From Flavobacteriales bacterium (lineage in GTDB: Bacteria; Bacteroidota; Bacteroidia; Flavobacteriales_F; PHOS-HE28), in assembly GCA_016788635.1 (NCBI GenBank), contig JAEUSU010000027.1, positions 1-64,000 of the forward strand: a stretch of 64,000 nt of DNA, in the 5' to 3' direction. The notes beneath the pieces were generated by a model, which was given only the letters and a program-made list of their open reading frames with translations, had not been told where the DNA came from and searched no databases. Every line of letters begins with the position of its first letter. The first letter of the stretch is position 1. Positions 1 to 6,918 of the stretch are shown one piece after another. A program made the translations under genes and the position numbers.

Positions 1-1100
1 GGGATCCGGTGGCTCACGTAGGCGAAGAGCCCGTGGAAGCTCTTGCGGTAGAACTCGCCGGCCTTGTCGGTGCCGTTGTAGAGGAGGGCGGTGCGTTTCA
101 CCAGATTGTCCTCCTTTTTCGCGGCATCGAGCGTTGCGAACTTGGGCTTCACTTGCGGACGGTATTCCAGCGTCTTCAGGTCCAGCGCGAGGATGTCGCC
201 CTTGGGTGAACTGCGGTCCTTGAAGAAGAAGCCCTTGCCGGTCTTGCTGCCGAGCATGTTCTGCTCCACCATCTTCTGCAGGTAGCCGGGGATGGCGAAG
301 AGCGCGTTCTGCTCGTCGTTGGGGCAGTTGTCCTTCACGCCCTGGGCCACTTTCACCAGGGTGTCCAGGCCCACCACGTCGGCGGTGCGGAAGGTGGCGC
401 TCTTGGGGCGGCCCAGCACCGGACCGGTGAGGCGGTCCACTTCCTCTACGGTGAGGCCCATCTCCTTCACCAGGTGGAAGAGGCCCATGATGCCGAACAC
501 GCCGATGCGGTTGGCGATGAAGGCGGGCGTGTCCTGGCAGCGCACGGTGACCTTGCCGAGGATGCGCTGGCCGTAGTCCTCCAGGAAGTCGAGCACCGCG
601 GGATCGGTGTCCGGACCGGGGATCAGCTCCAGCAGGGGCAGGTAGCGCGGCGGGTTGAAGAAGTGCGTGCCGCAGAAGTGCCTGCGGAAGTCGTCGCTGC
701 GGCCTGCGCTGATCGCATTGATGGGGATGCCGCTGGTGTTGGTGGTGATGAGCGTGCCGGGCGTGCGGTGTTTCTCCACCTTCTCCAGCAGTTGCTGCTT
801 GATGTCGAGCCGCTCGATGACGACCTCGATCACCCAGTCGCAGTCCTTGATGCGGGGCAGGTCGTCGTCGAAGTTGCCGGTGCTGATGCGCTTCGCGAAG
901 CGGGCTTCGTACAGGGGTGCGGGACTGCTCTTGATCGCAGCGGCGAGGGCGTCGTCCACGATCTTATTGCGCGGACCTTCCTTGGCGGGAATGTCGAGCA
1001 GCAGCACTTCGGTGCCGGTGTTGGCAAAGTGGCAGGCGATGCGTGAACCCATCACACCACTGCCCAGTACCGCGACTTTTCGGATGTTCCTTTTGCTCAT
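1..1100 (-). CDS. 3-hydroxyacyl-CoA dehydrogenase (fatty acid beta-oxidation), C-terminal part outside the window
   Basis: The reading frame opens at an ATG at 1100 on the minus strand and runs without a stop through the left edge, giving 366 residues. It begins with a Rossmann NAD-binding site (GSGVMG at residues 13-18), followed by the TNTSGIP segment and the HFFNPPR region typical of the 3-hydroxyacyl-CoA dehydrogenase N-terminal domain, then the C-terminal helical domain with the GKGFF motif. The enzyme oxidises L-3-hydroxyacyl-CoA to 3-ketoacyl-CoA with NAD. Bacteroidota often carry a long form of about 800 residues fused to an enoyl-CoA hydratase. The sequence continuing past the C-terminal domain suggests this form, but the end is not visible. 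The MarR gene lies upstream on the same strand, an arrangement that fits a regulator of a beta-oxidation operon. Confidence 0.9.
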   Translation of the reverse strand, partial: MSKRNIRKVAVLGSGVMGSRIACHFANTGTEVLLLDIPAKEGPRNKIVDDALAAAIKSSPAPLYEARFAKRISTGNFDDDLPRIKDCDWVIEVVIERLDIKQQLLEKVEKHRTPGTLITTNTSGIPINAISAGRSDDFRRHFCGTHFFNPPRYLPLLELIPGPDTDPAVLDFLEDYGQRILGKVTVRCQDTPAFIANRIGVFGIMGLFHLVKEMGLTVEEVDRLTGPVLGRPKSATFRTADVVGLDTLVKVAQGVKDNCPNDEQNALFAIPGYLQKMVEQNMLGSKTGKGFFFKDRSSPKGDILALDLKTLEYRPQVKPKFATLDAAKKEDNLVKRTALLYNGTDKAGEFYRKSFHGLFAYVSHRI

Positions 1101-1122
1101 GGTTGAATGCGTTTAACCGCGG

Positions 1123-1188
1123 CGACGCAACGAATGCGCAACGCTGCTGGGAATGCCTTCGTGGCGTTCCCATCGCGTCGTTGCGTCG
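1123..1188 (-). terminator. Nested inverted repeat between the MarR gene and the dehydrogenase gene
   Basis: An 11-base outer arm (1123-1133) is repeated in inverse at 1178-1188, and inside it GGGAATGCC (1149-1157) faces GGCGTTCCC (1163-1171) across a TTCGT loop. The nested fold sits directly after the MarR stop codon on the minus strand and ahead of the dehydrogenase start. It could be an attenuating terminator or an mRNA processing or stability element. There is no T run, so the role is uncertain. Confidence 0.5.
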
Positions 1189-1201
1189 TTGCGGTTCATT
1201 T

Positions 1202-1633
1202 TCAGAAGAGTTGTTCTTGTTCGAGTATCCGGTCCAGTTCGGCCATCACCGTCCGGAAATTGTTGAGTTGCGAGGGCGTGAAACGGCTCTGCACCGCCTC
1301 GTTGAACTTGATCACCGTGTCGCGGCTCACGTCTCGCATCTGCTTGCCCTTCGCCGTGAGGTGCATGCGCACCACGCGCTTGTCCGCTTTACACGGCACG
1401 CGCTTGATGAGCCCGGCTTCCTCCATGGTCTGCAACGTACGCACGAGGCTGCGGCTCTCCATGCCCATCTTCGGGCCGAGCTTGGTGCTGGGGGTGCCCT
1501 CCGGTTCGATGTTCAGCAGGATCTGCCCGACGGCCATGCTGCCGCCGTACTTGGCTGCCTCGGTGTTATACAGCCGCGAAATGCGGCTCCACACGCGGCG
1601 GATGGGGAAGTCGATGGTCTCCTCGGGCTTCAT
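1202..1633 (-). CDS. MarR-family transcriptional regulator
   Basis: The protein has 143 residues when started at the ATG at 1633; the frame is open further upstream but the MarR-type sequence begins here. A winged helix-turn-helix spans about residues 30-100, with the wing centred on the KADKR segment (residues 82-86), a hallmark of MarR dimers. The flanking N- and C-terminal helices match the dimerisation helices of the family. It lies just upstream of a 3-hydroxyacyl-CoA dehydrogenase on the same strand, so it probably controls fatty acid oxidation genes in response to an acyl-CoA or fatty acid ligand. That role is an inference from position. A perfect 12-base palindrome lies at 1665-1676, in its promoter region, and would suit autoregulation. 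Confidence 0.88.
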   Translation of the reverse strand: MKPEETIDFPIRRVWSRISRLYNTEAAKYGGSMAVGQILLNIEPEGTPSTKLGPKMGMESRSLVRTLQTMEEAGLIKRVPCKADKRVVRMHLTAKGKQMRDVSRDTVIKFNEAVQSRFTPSQLNNFRTVMAELDRILEQEQLF

Positions 1634-1664
1634 GCGGATCGTTACGCAAGGTAATTTAAAAAGG

Positions 1665-1676
1665 TATGCATGCATA
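1665..1676. promoter_or_regulatory. Perfect palindrome TATGCATGCATA upstream of the MarR gene, candidate operator
   Basis: The 12 bases are identical on both strands and overlap a TACCTTTT sequence that resembles the TAnnTTTG box on the minus strand, about 30 bases before the MarR start at 1633. MarR dimers bind short palindromes and usually control their own promoter. The assignment rests on position and symmetry only. Confidence 0.45.
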
Positions 1677-1747
1677 ATAAAGGAATGAAGTTGTGCACTA
1701 TGGAAGTGGTGAGGGCAGGGTGGCACGACGTTCGCTGGCCGGCGGTC

Positions 1748-1755
1748 TACTTTTG
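1748..1755 (+). promoter_or_regulatory. Promoter -7 box TACTTTTG
   Basis: This is an exact match to the Bacteroidota TAnnTTTG box. It ends four bases before the ATG at 1760, so the transcript should start at or next to the start codon (leaderless). Confidence 0.6.
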
Positions 1756-1759
1756 CCCC

Positions 1760-2650
1760 ATGCGTTACCCCTGCCTGCTCGTGTCTGTCGTGGCCGTGAG
1801 CGCTCTTCTGCCGTCGTGCAAGAAAGCGGAGACCACCCCCGACGGCCCCCTGGTCGCTGACGGCCCGCGTTTGATCATGAAGTTCACGTTCGACAGCACC
1901 CAGGTGCGCCTGAACAACCTGGGCAACCCAGCCTCCGTGCCTGCCGGACATGGCGCGCAGAGCCCGCGGTTCAATAAGATGAGCGCGCACTATGTGGAGT
2001 TCGCGCCCACCATGTTCACGGCATTGGGCACCGGTGATGTGGTGTACCATGCCAGCGAGACCAGTCTGGGGGGTGCGGTGGCCATCGATCACGACCTCTG
2101 TTTATCGGTGGGTGACAGCGGGACTTTCCTGAACATCCCGCTTAGCGACCTTTCACCGGGCACCTATGAATGGCTGCGCGTTTCGCTGGCCTACCAGAAC
2201 TACGACATCCGCTTCAATGCGTTCAGCCTGCCGTTCTGGGGCAGCATCGCGTCCTTCATTGGCTACAACACCTACATCTCATCGTTCCAGGTGAAGGACA
2301 GCACCGTGGTGGTGAACGGGAACCGGCCGCAGGGCTACTGGGCCTTCGAAGTGCACAACCCGCCGGTCAGCACCCCGGTGAGCACGGGTCAGGCCCCGGG
2401 TACCACGGTACCCAATCCGATATTCGCCACTTCGCCCATTCCGGCCGGTAGCTGTGTGGTCACCGGTGCCTTCGCCACGCCGCTCACCATCACGGGCAGC
2501 GAAACGGAGGACATCGTGATCGTGGTATCCCTAAGCACGAACAAGAGCTTTGAGTGGACGGAGCTCGACGGCGACAATGTCTTCGAACCCATAGATGGCG
2601 AAACGGTCGTGGACATGGGTGTACGGGGCATGATCCCGATCGTTCAGTAG
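1760..2650 (+). CDS. Predicted lipoprotein of unknown function
   Basis: The ATG at 1760 gives a 296-residue protein with a short signal peptide and a lipobox ending at Cys20 (LPSC) followed by two lysines, so it should be anchored in the cell envelope. The frame is open to 1670, but the signal peptide and the promoter box at 1748-1755 fix the start. The mature part is beta-rich with no repeat or catalytic motif that I recognise. A conserved-looking segment around residues 40-90 contains LNNLGNP and VPAGHGAQ. Three short genes on the opposite strand follow. I cannot name the family. Confidence 0.75.
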   Translation: MRYPCLLVSVVAVSALLPSCKKAETTPDGPLVADGPRLIMKFTFDSTQVRLNNLGNPASVPAGHGAQSPRFNKMSAHYVEFAPTMFTALGTGDVVYHASETSLGGAVAIDHDLCLSVGDSGTFLNIPLSDLSPGTYEWLRVSLAYQNYDIRFNAFSLPFWGSIASFIGYNTYISSFQVKDSTVVVNGNRPQGYWAFEVHNPPVSTPVSTGQAPGTTVPNPIFATSPIPAGSCVVTGAFATPLTITGSETEDIVIVVSLSTNKSFEWTELDGDNVFEPIDGETVVDMGVRGMIPIVQ

Positions 2651-2715
2651 AGGCAGCTTAGCAAGTACACGAGCCATGTCGGGAGCATCCCCGTTACGGC
2701 TTCGTTCCCCAGTGC

Positions 2716-3408
2716 TCAATTCTTCACCGCCCGGAAGTCCTTGCCGATCCCCAGTTCAACCTCACCGTGACGGAAGCGGTACGCCACACCCTTGGCCGGT
2801 ACCACGCGGTCACGCCCGCCGCGCAGGTCATCGTAGAGGTACAGGCTGTCGGTCGCGAAGGTCACGATCAATGCGTTCCGCTGTCCGGTGACACGGGCGT
2901 AGGGTCCGATGTTCCGCCGTTTGAGCCGCAGCGTGTCATCTTCCATGATCCGCTCCGGCAGGGCCACGTCCACAAAGCCCAGGTCATGAAAGCCGGATGC
3001 ATCGAGCTTCAGCATTTTCTGCCCCCAACTTTCCTTCTCTCCGAAATTGGCAAGGATGAGGAAGGCAGAGCTGTCCTCCGGGTCGCGGAAGAAGGTGGGG
3101 AGCATGGTCCAGCTGTCGTAGGCCGGTGATGAGACGGCCAGGATGGTGGCGGTGCTGTCCGCATTGGCCGTGTACCGGTGGAGTCGCAAGCCCTCGAAGG
3201 TCTCCGTGATGTTGGACGCCACCATGATGTAGGTGCCGTCACCCAGGTTGAAGGTGGTCTGGATCATCAACGTGTCGTGTCGGATGTTGTCATCCACCTG
3301 TGGAAGCGCGAGGGGTGGAGCACCATGTACCCCGGTAGACTCCACTTCCGCTTTTGGCACACCACCGCAAGCACAAAGGATGCTGAGGAATGCGGGCGTC
3401 CAGCGCAT
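2716..3408 (-). CDS. Predicted lipoprotein of unknown function
   Basis: The frame encodes 230 residues from the ATG at 3408. The first 14 residues form a very short signal peptide with the lipobox LCAC (Cys14). The rest alternates beta strands and contains no motif that I recognise. The start lies three bases past the stop of the upstream DUF2807 gene at 3411, so the two are probably cotranscribed. A TTG at 3414 would overlap that stop but would lengthen the protein by only two residues, and the ATG is preferred. Confidence 0.68.
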   Translation of the reverse strand: MRWTPAFLSILCACGGVPKAEVESTGVHGAPPLALPQVDDNIRHDTLMIQTTFNLGDGTYIMVASNITETFEGLRLHRYTANADSTATILAVSSPAYDSWTMLPTFFRDPEDSSAFLILANFGEKESWGQKMLKLDASGFHDLGFVDVALPERIMEDDTLRLKRRNIGPYARVTGQRNALIVTFATDSLYLYDDLRGGRDRVVPAKGVAYRFRHGEVELGIGKDFRAVKN

Positions 3409-3410
3409 GC

Positions 3411-4127
3411 TCAATTGCTCAAGGGCCCAACGCTGCCGGAGCCGGAGATATTCTCTGTAAGCGTGGCAGGCCGGGCGACATAGCGCACGTCACCGCTGCC
3501 GTTCACGTTCGCCTCCAGACTTTCCACCGCGTTCACCTCCACATCACCGCTGCCTTGTATGCTGGCCTTCACCTGGGTGGCGCGCAGGCCTTTCGCCTTC
3601 ACATCACCGCTGCCCTGCACTCCGCAATCCAGGGATCGGGTGCTGCCGGTGAGCTTCACGTTGCCGCTGCCCTGTATGCGCACATCCATCTGCTGTGCTT
3701 CAAACCCCAGGGCCACGTCGCCGGAGCCCATCACCTTCACCTCCACCTTTTCCGCCTTGAACGCGGAGCTGCCCTTCACATCCCCGCTGCCCATTACGTG
3801 CACACGGTCCAGCATGGGCGTGGTGAGGTGCACCACAAAGGGCACCTTGGACGTCCAGCATTTGCTGGTGCGGATGGTGCACACGCCGTTCTTCACGTCC
3901 ATCACCAGCAGGTCTGCGAGGTTCGGCTGGGCCTCCACCTCCACTTGCTGGCTAGCACCCTGCGTGACCTGCACGTCAATGGCCCCTTCCAGCACCAGGC
4001 CGTGAAAGGCCTCCACCGTGATGGGTTTGCGGATGGCCTTGCCTGTGCCGGTAACGCAATCCAGGCCGAGGCAGGCGATCAATAGAGCAGGGGAGAAAAG
4101 GAACGCAAGGGTGGAGGTGGATCGCAT
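3411..4127 (-). CDS. DUF2807 (head GIN domain) lipoprotein
   Basis: The protein has 238 residues, with a signal peptide and a lipobox LIAC at Cys19. From about residue 110 to the end it carries a periodic GSGDV or GSGNV motif seven or more times, spaced about 20 residues apart. This is the signature of the DUF2807 beta-solenoid (Pfam PF10988, putative auto-transporter adhesin head GIN domain), common in Bacteroidota envelopes. The fold is a right-handed beta-helix; no enzymatic role is established. A promoter-like TACCTTTC lies at 4164-4171 on the minus strand, 36 bases before the start. It is followed by another lipoprotein gene in the same transcript. Confidence 0.88.
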   Translation of the reverse strand: MRSTSTLAFLFSPALLIACLGLDCVTGTGKAIRKPITVEAFHGLVLEGAIDVQVTQGASQQVEVEAQPNLADLLVMDVKNGVCTIRTSKCWTSKVPFVVHLTTPMLDRVHVMGSGDVKGSSAFKAEKVEVKVMGSGDVALGFEAQQMDVRIQGSGNVKLTGSTRSLDCGVQGSGDVKAKGLRATQVKASIQGSGDVEVNAVESLEANVNGSGDVRYVARPATLTENISGSGSVGPLSN

Positions 4128-4179
4128 GGTAAGGAGGTGTTATCCGCGCCGGGTGGTGCCAGCGAAAGGTAAAGCAGCC

Positions 4180-4767
4180 TCAGCGCAGCAGTTGCACGGT
4201 GCCGTGGAACTCCGCACCATTCACCACCAGGATGTAGTAATAGGTGCCTGTGGAAGCCTCCATGCCCGCCATGGTGCGGCCGTTCCACTGGATGTCATTG
4301 CCCTGCGAGCGGAACAGGGTGTGCCCCCATCGGTCCAGCACCTGCAGGCTGGCGCACTCGGCCCAGAGCACATCGGTCACCGGGCGGAACACATCGTTCA
4401 CGCCATCACCGTTCGGAGTGAACACGTTGGGCATCCGCACACCTGCCGGATCTTCCAGCTCCTGCGGCGGAAAGCTTTGTGCGAAGGTGGAAGTGGAGCC
4501 CGTGGCCAGTTGAATGGTGAGGCTCACCGAGATGGGCTGTTCGTACTCGAAACGGTGCACCGGTGTGGCGGCCGTACTGGTGGTGCCATCACCAAAATCC
4601 CAGGTGTAGGCTGTCGCATCCGTGCCACCATACTCAAAGAAGGCCTTCACCGAGCCACAGCCGGGCTCGAACCGCACGAAGAAGGTGGTCTGCGCCGAAG
4701 TGTGATGCCATGCCATGAGCAGCATCAAGAACAACAGACCGCGACAGGATGTACGCACGGAGGGCAT
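4180..4767 (-). CDS. Secreted protein with PKD domain and gliding-motility (CHU_C) type IX C-terminal domain
   Basis: The protein has 195 residues. A signal peptide ends near residue 25 (HTSAQ). A short PKD-like domain contains the WDFGDGT signature around residue 55. The C-terminal 85 residues match the gliding motility-associated C-terminal domain: PNVFTPNGDGVND, then DRWG, then WNG and STGTYYYIL. This domain directs export through the type IX secretion system (type B sorting signal). Unusually, there is almost nothing between the PKD domain and the sorting domain, so this is a minimal cargo protein. Its function is not known. Confidence 0.87.
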   Translation of the reverse strand: MPSVRTSCRGLLFLMLLMAWHHTSAQTTFFVRFEPGCGSVKAFFEYGGTDATAYTWDFGDGTTSTAATPVHRFEYEQPISVSLTIQLATGSTSTFAQSFPPQELEDPAGVRMPNVFTPNGDGVNDVFRPVTDVLWAECASLQVLDRWGHTLFRSQGNDIQWNGRTMAGMEASTGTYYYILVVNGAEFHGTVQLLR

Positions 4768-4862
4768 GATGAGGCTTCCCCCAAAGGAAGCAGGGCCTGG
4801 AGGGTGTTCCGGCCACCGGCAGGCGGCCAGCGTCCACAGGCAACTGTTGATCGTGGCCCGGA

Positions 4863-6086
4863 CTAGGCCTTCACCGCCACGTAGTCTGCCAGGTAGGCAT
4901 ACCGTTCGGTGAGTTGACCGGCTTGCACGATCGTGGCGCGAGCCACCATGGCCGAGGTGCTTCCATGCAACAATTCAGGAACCACCTGCGTGGCCAGTGC
5001 ATGGCCAAAATCCGCACTGGCATCGCGGGGCAGCTCACAGGGCAGGTTGTCCACGGCCATCACCGTTAGGCTGCCGGCCGTCCCGGCAGGGACCTCAGCG
5101 GCAGTGCCGGGGTCATATCCATAGAAGGGTGCCTCGATGGAACTGGCGTGCAAGGTGCTGTCAATAGGGCCACCCACGTCGCAGCTGATGTCCGCCACCA
5201 CGCGCAACGACAAGTCGGGGTCGCGCAGATCTGCCGCAGACAGGATCTTCGGCCCGCGGGGATCCCAGAAATGGCAGGCCAGATACAGGTCCGCATGCCG
5301 CGCAAAAGGCAGAAAGCGTGCTTCATGCCCGGATGGATCGCGGTGGAAGGCGGCCTTGTCAAAGGGCCGGCCGTCCTGCCGGGCATACAGATCTGCGGAT
5401 GCGAGCACGGTGTACACCAGGCCATCACCTTCATGCGTGAGGAAGTCCGCAGGTGCCATGCGTTTGAAACCACGCCGCTCCAGCACTTCCATGGCGCCGC
5501 CACCCACGCGCCCGCCGCCGGTCATCACGATCCGCAGCCTGGCTGGCAGCCGTGCCTCGGCCAGGTGCGCTTCCATTTCCGTTTGATCGTGGCACACGTG
5601 AGCGGCCTTCAGGTCCGGCAGGCCGTGGTGCACGTGCCAGGCGCGGAAGGCGTTATAAGCCCCCACCACGCCGGCCCAATGCCCAAAGGCCAGCACGCGT
5701 TCCCCCTGTTCGTTGGTGAGCAGTTCGTGGTCCAGCAGGGTGATGCCGCGCTCCAGAACGGCTTGCAGCATCATCCGGTTGTGCGGCTGCTTCTTGATGG
5801 TGTGCGAGAAGAAGAGGTAGGTCTTGCTGGGGATCAACTGTTCCACAGGCACCTCCTTCACCCCGATCAGCAGGTCGCGGTCGCTGAGGTCCTCTTGAAG
5901 GGGGATGCCTGCCGCAGCATACTCCGTGTCCGGGTAAGCCCGGTGCGGGCTGGGTTGCACGGCGATGTGCAGGCCGGGATGGGCCAGCAGCAGGGCCTGG
6001 CATTGTGCGGGTGGCAGGGCCACGCGGCGGTCGGGGGGCACCTTGCCTTCGCGGATGATGCCGAGCTTGAGGGATGGAGCGGTCAT
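4863..6086 (-). CDS. NAD(P)-dependent oxidoreductase of the alanine dehydrogenase / LYS1-type saccharopine dehydrogenase family
   Basis: The protein has 407 residues. The N-terminal domain (residues 8-140) resembles the alanine dehydrogenase/transhydrogenase N-terminal fold, starting with LGIIREGKVPPDRR, which carries the substrate-binding Arg and Lys of the family. A Rossmann domain follows with GGGRVGGG near residue 190. The later DPRGP and VVADISCD segments match the LYS1-like saccharopine dehydrogenase group that makes or cleaves saccharopine. Bacteroidota homologues are usually annotated only as NAD(P)-dependent oxidoreductase, and the true substrate is uncertain. The promoter box TACATTTG at 6100-6107 lies 13 bases upstream of the ATG. 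It is transcribed divergently from the tmRNA gene. Confidence 0.78.
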   Translation of the reverse strand: MTAPSLKLGIIREGKVPPDRRVALPPAQCQALLLAHPGLHIAVQPSPHRAYPDTEYAAAGIPLQEDLSDRDLLIGVKEVPVEQLIPSKTYLFFSHTIKKQPHNRMMLQAVLERGITLLDHELLTNEQGERVLAFGHWAGVVGAYNAFRAWHVHHGLPDLKAAHVCHDQTEMEAHLAEARLPARLRIVMTGGGRVGGGAMEVLERRGFKRMAPADFLTHEGDGLVYTVLASADLYARQDGRPFDKAAFHRDPSGHEARFLPFARHADLYLACHFWDPRGPKILSAADLRDPDLSLRVVADISCDVGGPIDSTLHASSIEAPFYGYDPGTAAEVPAGTAGSLTVMAVDNLPCELPRDASADFGHALATQVVPELLHGSTSAMVARATIVQAGQLTERYAYLADYVAVKA

Positions 6087-6099
6087 TTTTTCAGCGCGG

Positions 6100-6107
6100 C
6101 AAATGTA
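6100..6107 (-). promoter_or_regulatory. Promoter -7 box TACATTTG (minus strand)
   Basis: This exact TAnnTTTG match lies just upstream of the oxidoreductase start at 6086. It is back to back with the tmRNA promoter at 6148-6155. Confidence 0.6.
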
Positions 6108-6147
6108 TCCCTGCCGGTGGCATGGGACCGGCGGGGGCGGTGCGCCG

Positions 6148-6155
6148 TACCTTTG
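6148..6155 (+). promoter_or_regulatory. Promoter -7 box TACCTTTG of the tmRNA gene
   Basis: This exact TAnnTTTG match lies 22 bases before the mature 5' end of tmRNA, leaving a short precursor leader for RNase P to remove. Confidence 0.65.
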
Positions 6156-6177
6156 CGGCTGTTCTTTGGCAAATCAT

Positions 6178-6572
6178 GGGGCCGATCTGGATTCGACAGC
6201 GGCTTCGTGTGGTGTGTGCGCATGCCGGGCGATGAGGACAGGCCCGTACAAAACGATCCTTGCGCCATAACTGGCGAAGTAGACTACGCTCTCGCGGCCT
6301 AATAGCCTCAGGCTATCGGCCTTATTCACGTGAACAACAGTAGCGTGAACGAGTGCCCCTCGGTGAGGCCCGCCTTCCTCCTTGCCGGCCCAGGGGTATC
6401 ATCATGGAAGGCTGGTCGGCCCGGTGGTCCGGAGGGTCGGCGAGAAACAGGACCTAAGCCCGCGCTAGGGTGCCTTTCCCCAGGCACGGGTCGAAAATCA
6501 ATGAACAGGCTAAGCATGTAGGGCGCCCGCTTCACGGTCGTTTGGACGAGGGTTCGATCCCCTCCGGCTCCA
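6178..6572 (+). ncRNA. ssrA: Transfer-messenger RNA (tmRNA), tag GEVDYALAA
   Basis: tmRNA rescues stalled ribosomes by acting first as tRNA-Ala and then as a short message that adds a degradation tag. The 5' end (GGGGCCGATCTGGATTCGAC) is the canonical tmRNA start. The 3' end has a T-arm (GAGGG, TTCGATC, CCCTC) followed by CGGCTCC, which pairs with the 5' GGGGCCG with one G-U pair. The discriminator A is at 6572 and CCA is not encoded. The tag frame at 6273-6299 reads GEVDYALAA and ends with TAA then TAG (6300-6305). It matches the usual Bacteroidota form G-E-x-x-Y-A-L-A-A, but with Val-Asp in the variable positions. The total length of 395 bases is normal. Confidence 0.95.
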
Positions 6573-6580
6573 CAGGGGAC

Positions 6581-6608
6581 GGAGCGGGCGCTGGTGAAGC
6601 GCCCGCTC
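6581..6608 (+). terminator. Hairpin after the tmRNA gene
   Basis: GAGCGGGCGC (6582-6591) and GCGCCCGCTC (6599-6608) form a perfect 10-base-pair stem with a 7-base loop, starting nine bases after the tmRNA end. There is no clear T tract. It probably ends the tmRNA precursor transcript. Confidence 0.65.
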
Positions 6609-6918
6609 TGCTCCGCAGAACTGGATCGAGATTCACCCCGACCGGGCAGAGTGGATCCTTTTGATCCCCGCTCATTTTCCTTCAGTCTTCCTTGATGGCC
6701 GTTTGAGCGGCTTGGAGGTGCGCCCTCATGCATCAAACCCTGTTCGGAACGGGCAATAATGCGGCGTGCCGGGTTGATGTTTTTGGTCGTTGTATCCGAG
6801 GGCCTGCTACCTTGTTCCATCAGCAAGTCCGTTGCGGACAGCGCATCGGTGTTCCGCAGCGTCATGTGTAGGTTGATGTGCCCGCCTGGTATCCCATCCA
6901 CGACCAACCCCTTTTGCC
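6609..6918. other. Intergenic stretch without a recognisable gene
   Basis: About 310 bases separate the tmRNA terminator from the next gene. Frames here are short or overlap tmRNA and lack protein-like character. A small inverted repeat GGATC-CTTTT-GATCC lies at 6653-6667. No good TAnnTTTG box is present before the ATG at 6919; TACCTTGT near 6809 is the nearest weak match. Confidence 0.6.

Noticed and set aside
474-1046. 190-residue plus-strand frame at the left edge
   Set aside because: It lies opposite the clear dehydrogenase frame with a Rossmann motif.
3411-4127. Periodic GSGDV repeats seen first as a possible DNA repeat or CRISPR-like array
   Set aside because: The repeats are protein-level and imperfect in DNA, with coding-frame periodicity. 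They belong to the DUF2807 beta-solenoid.
6326-6907. 193-residue minus-strand frame over the tmRNA 3' half and the gap
   Set aside because: It overlaps the tmRNA and its terminator and has no recognisable domain.
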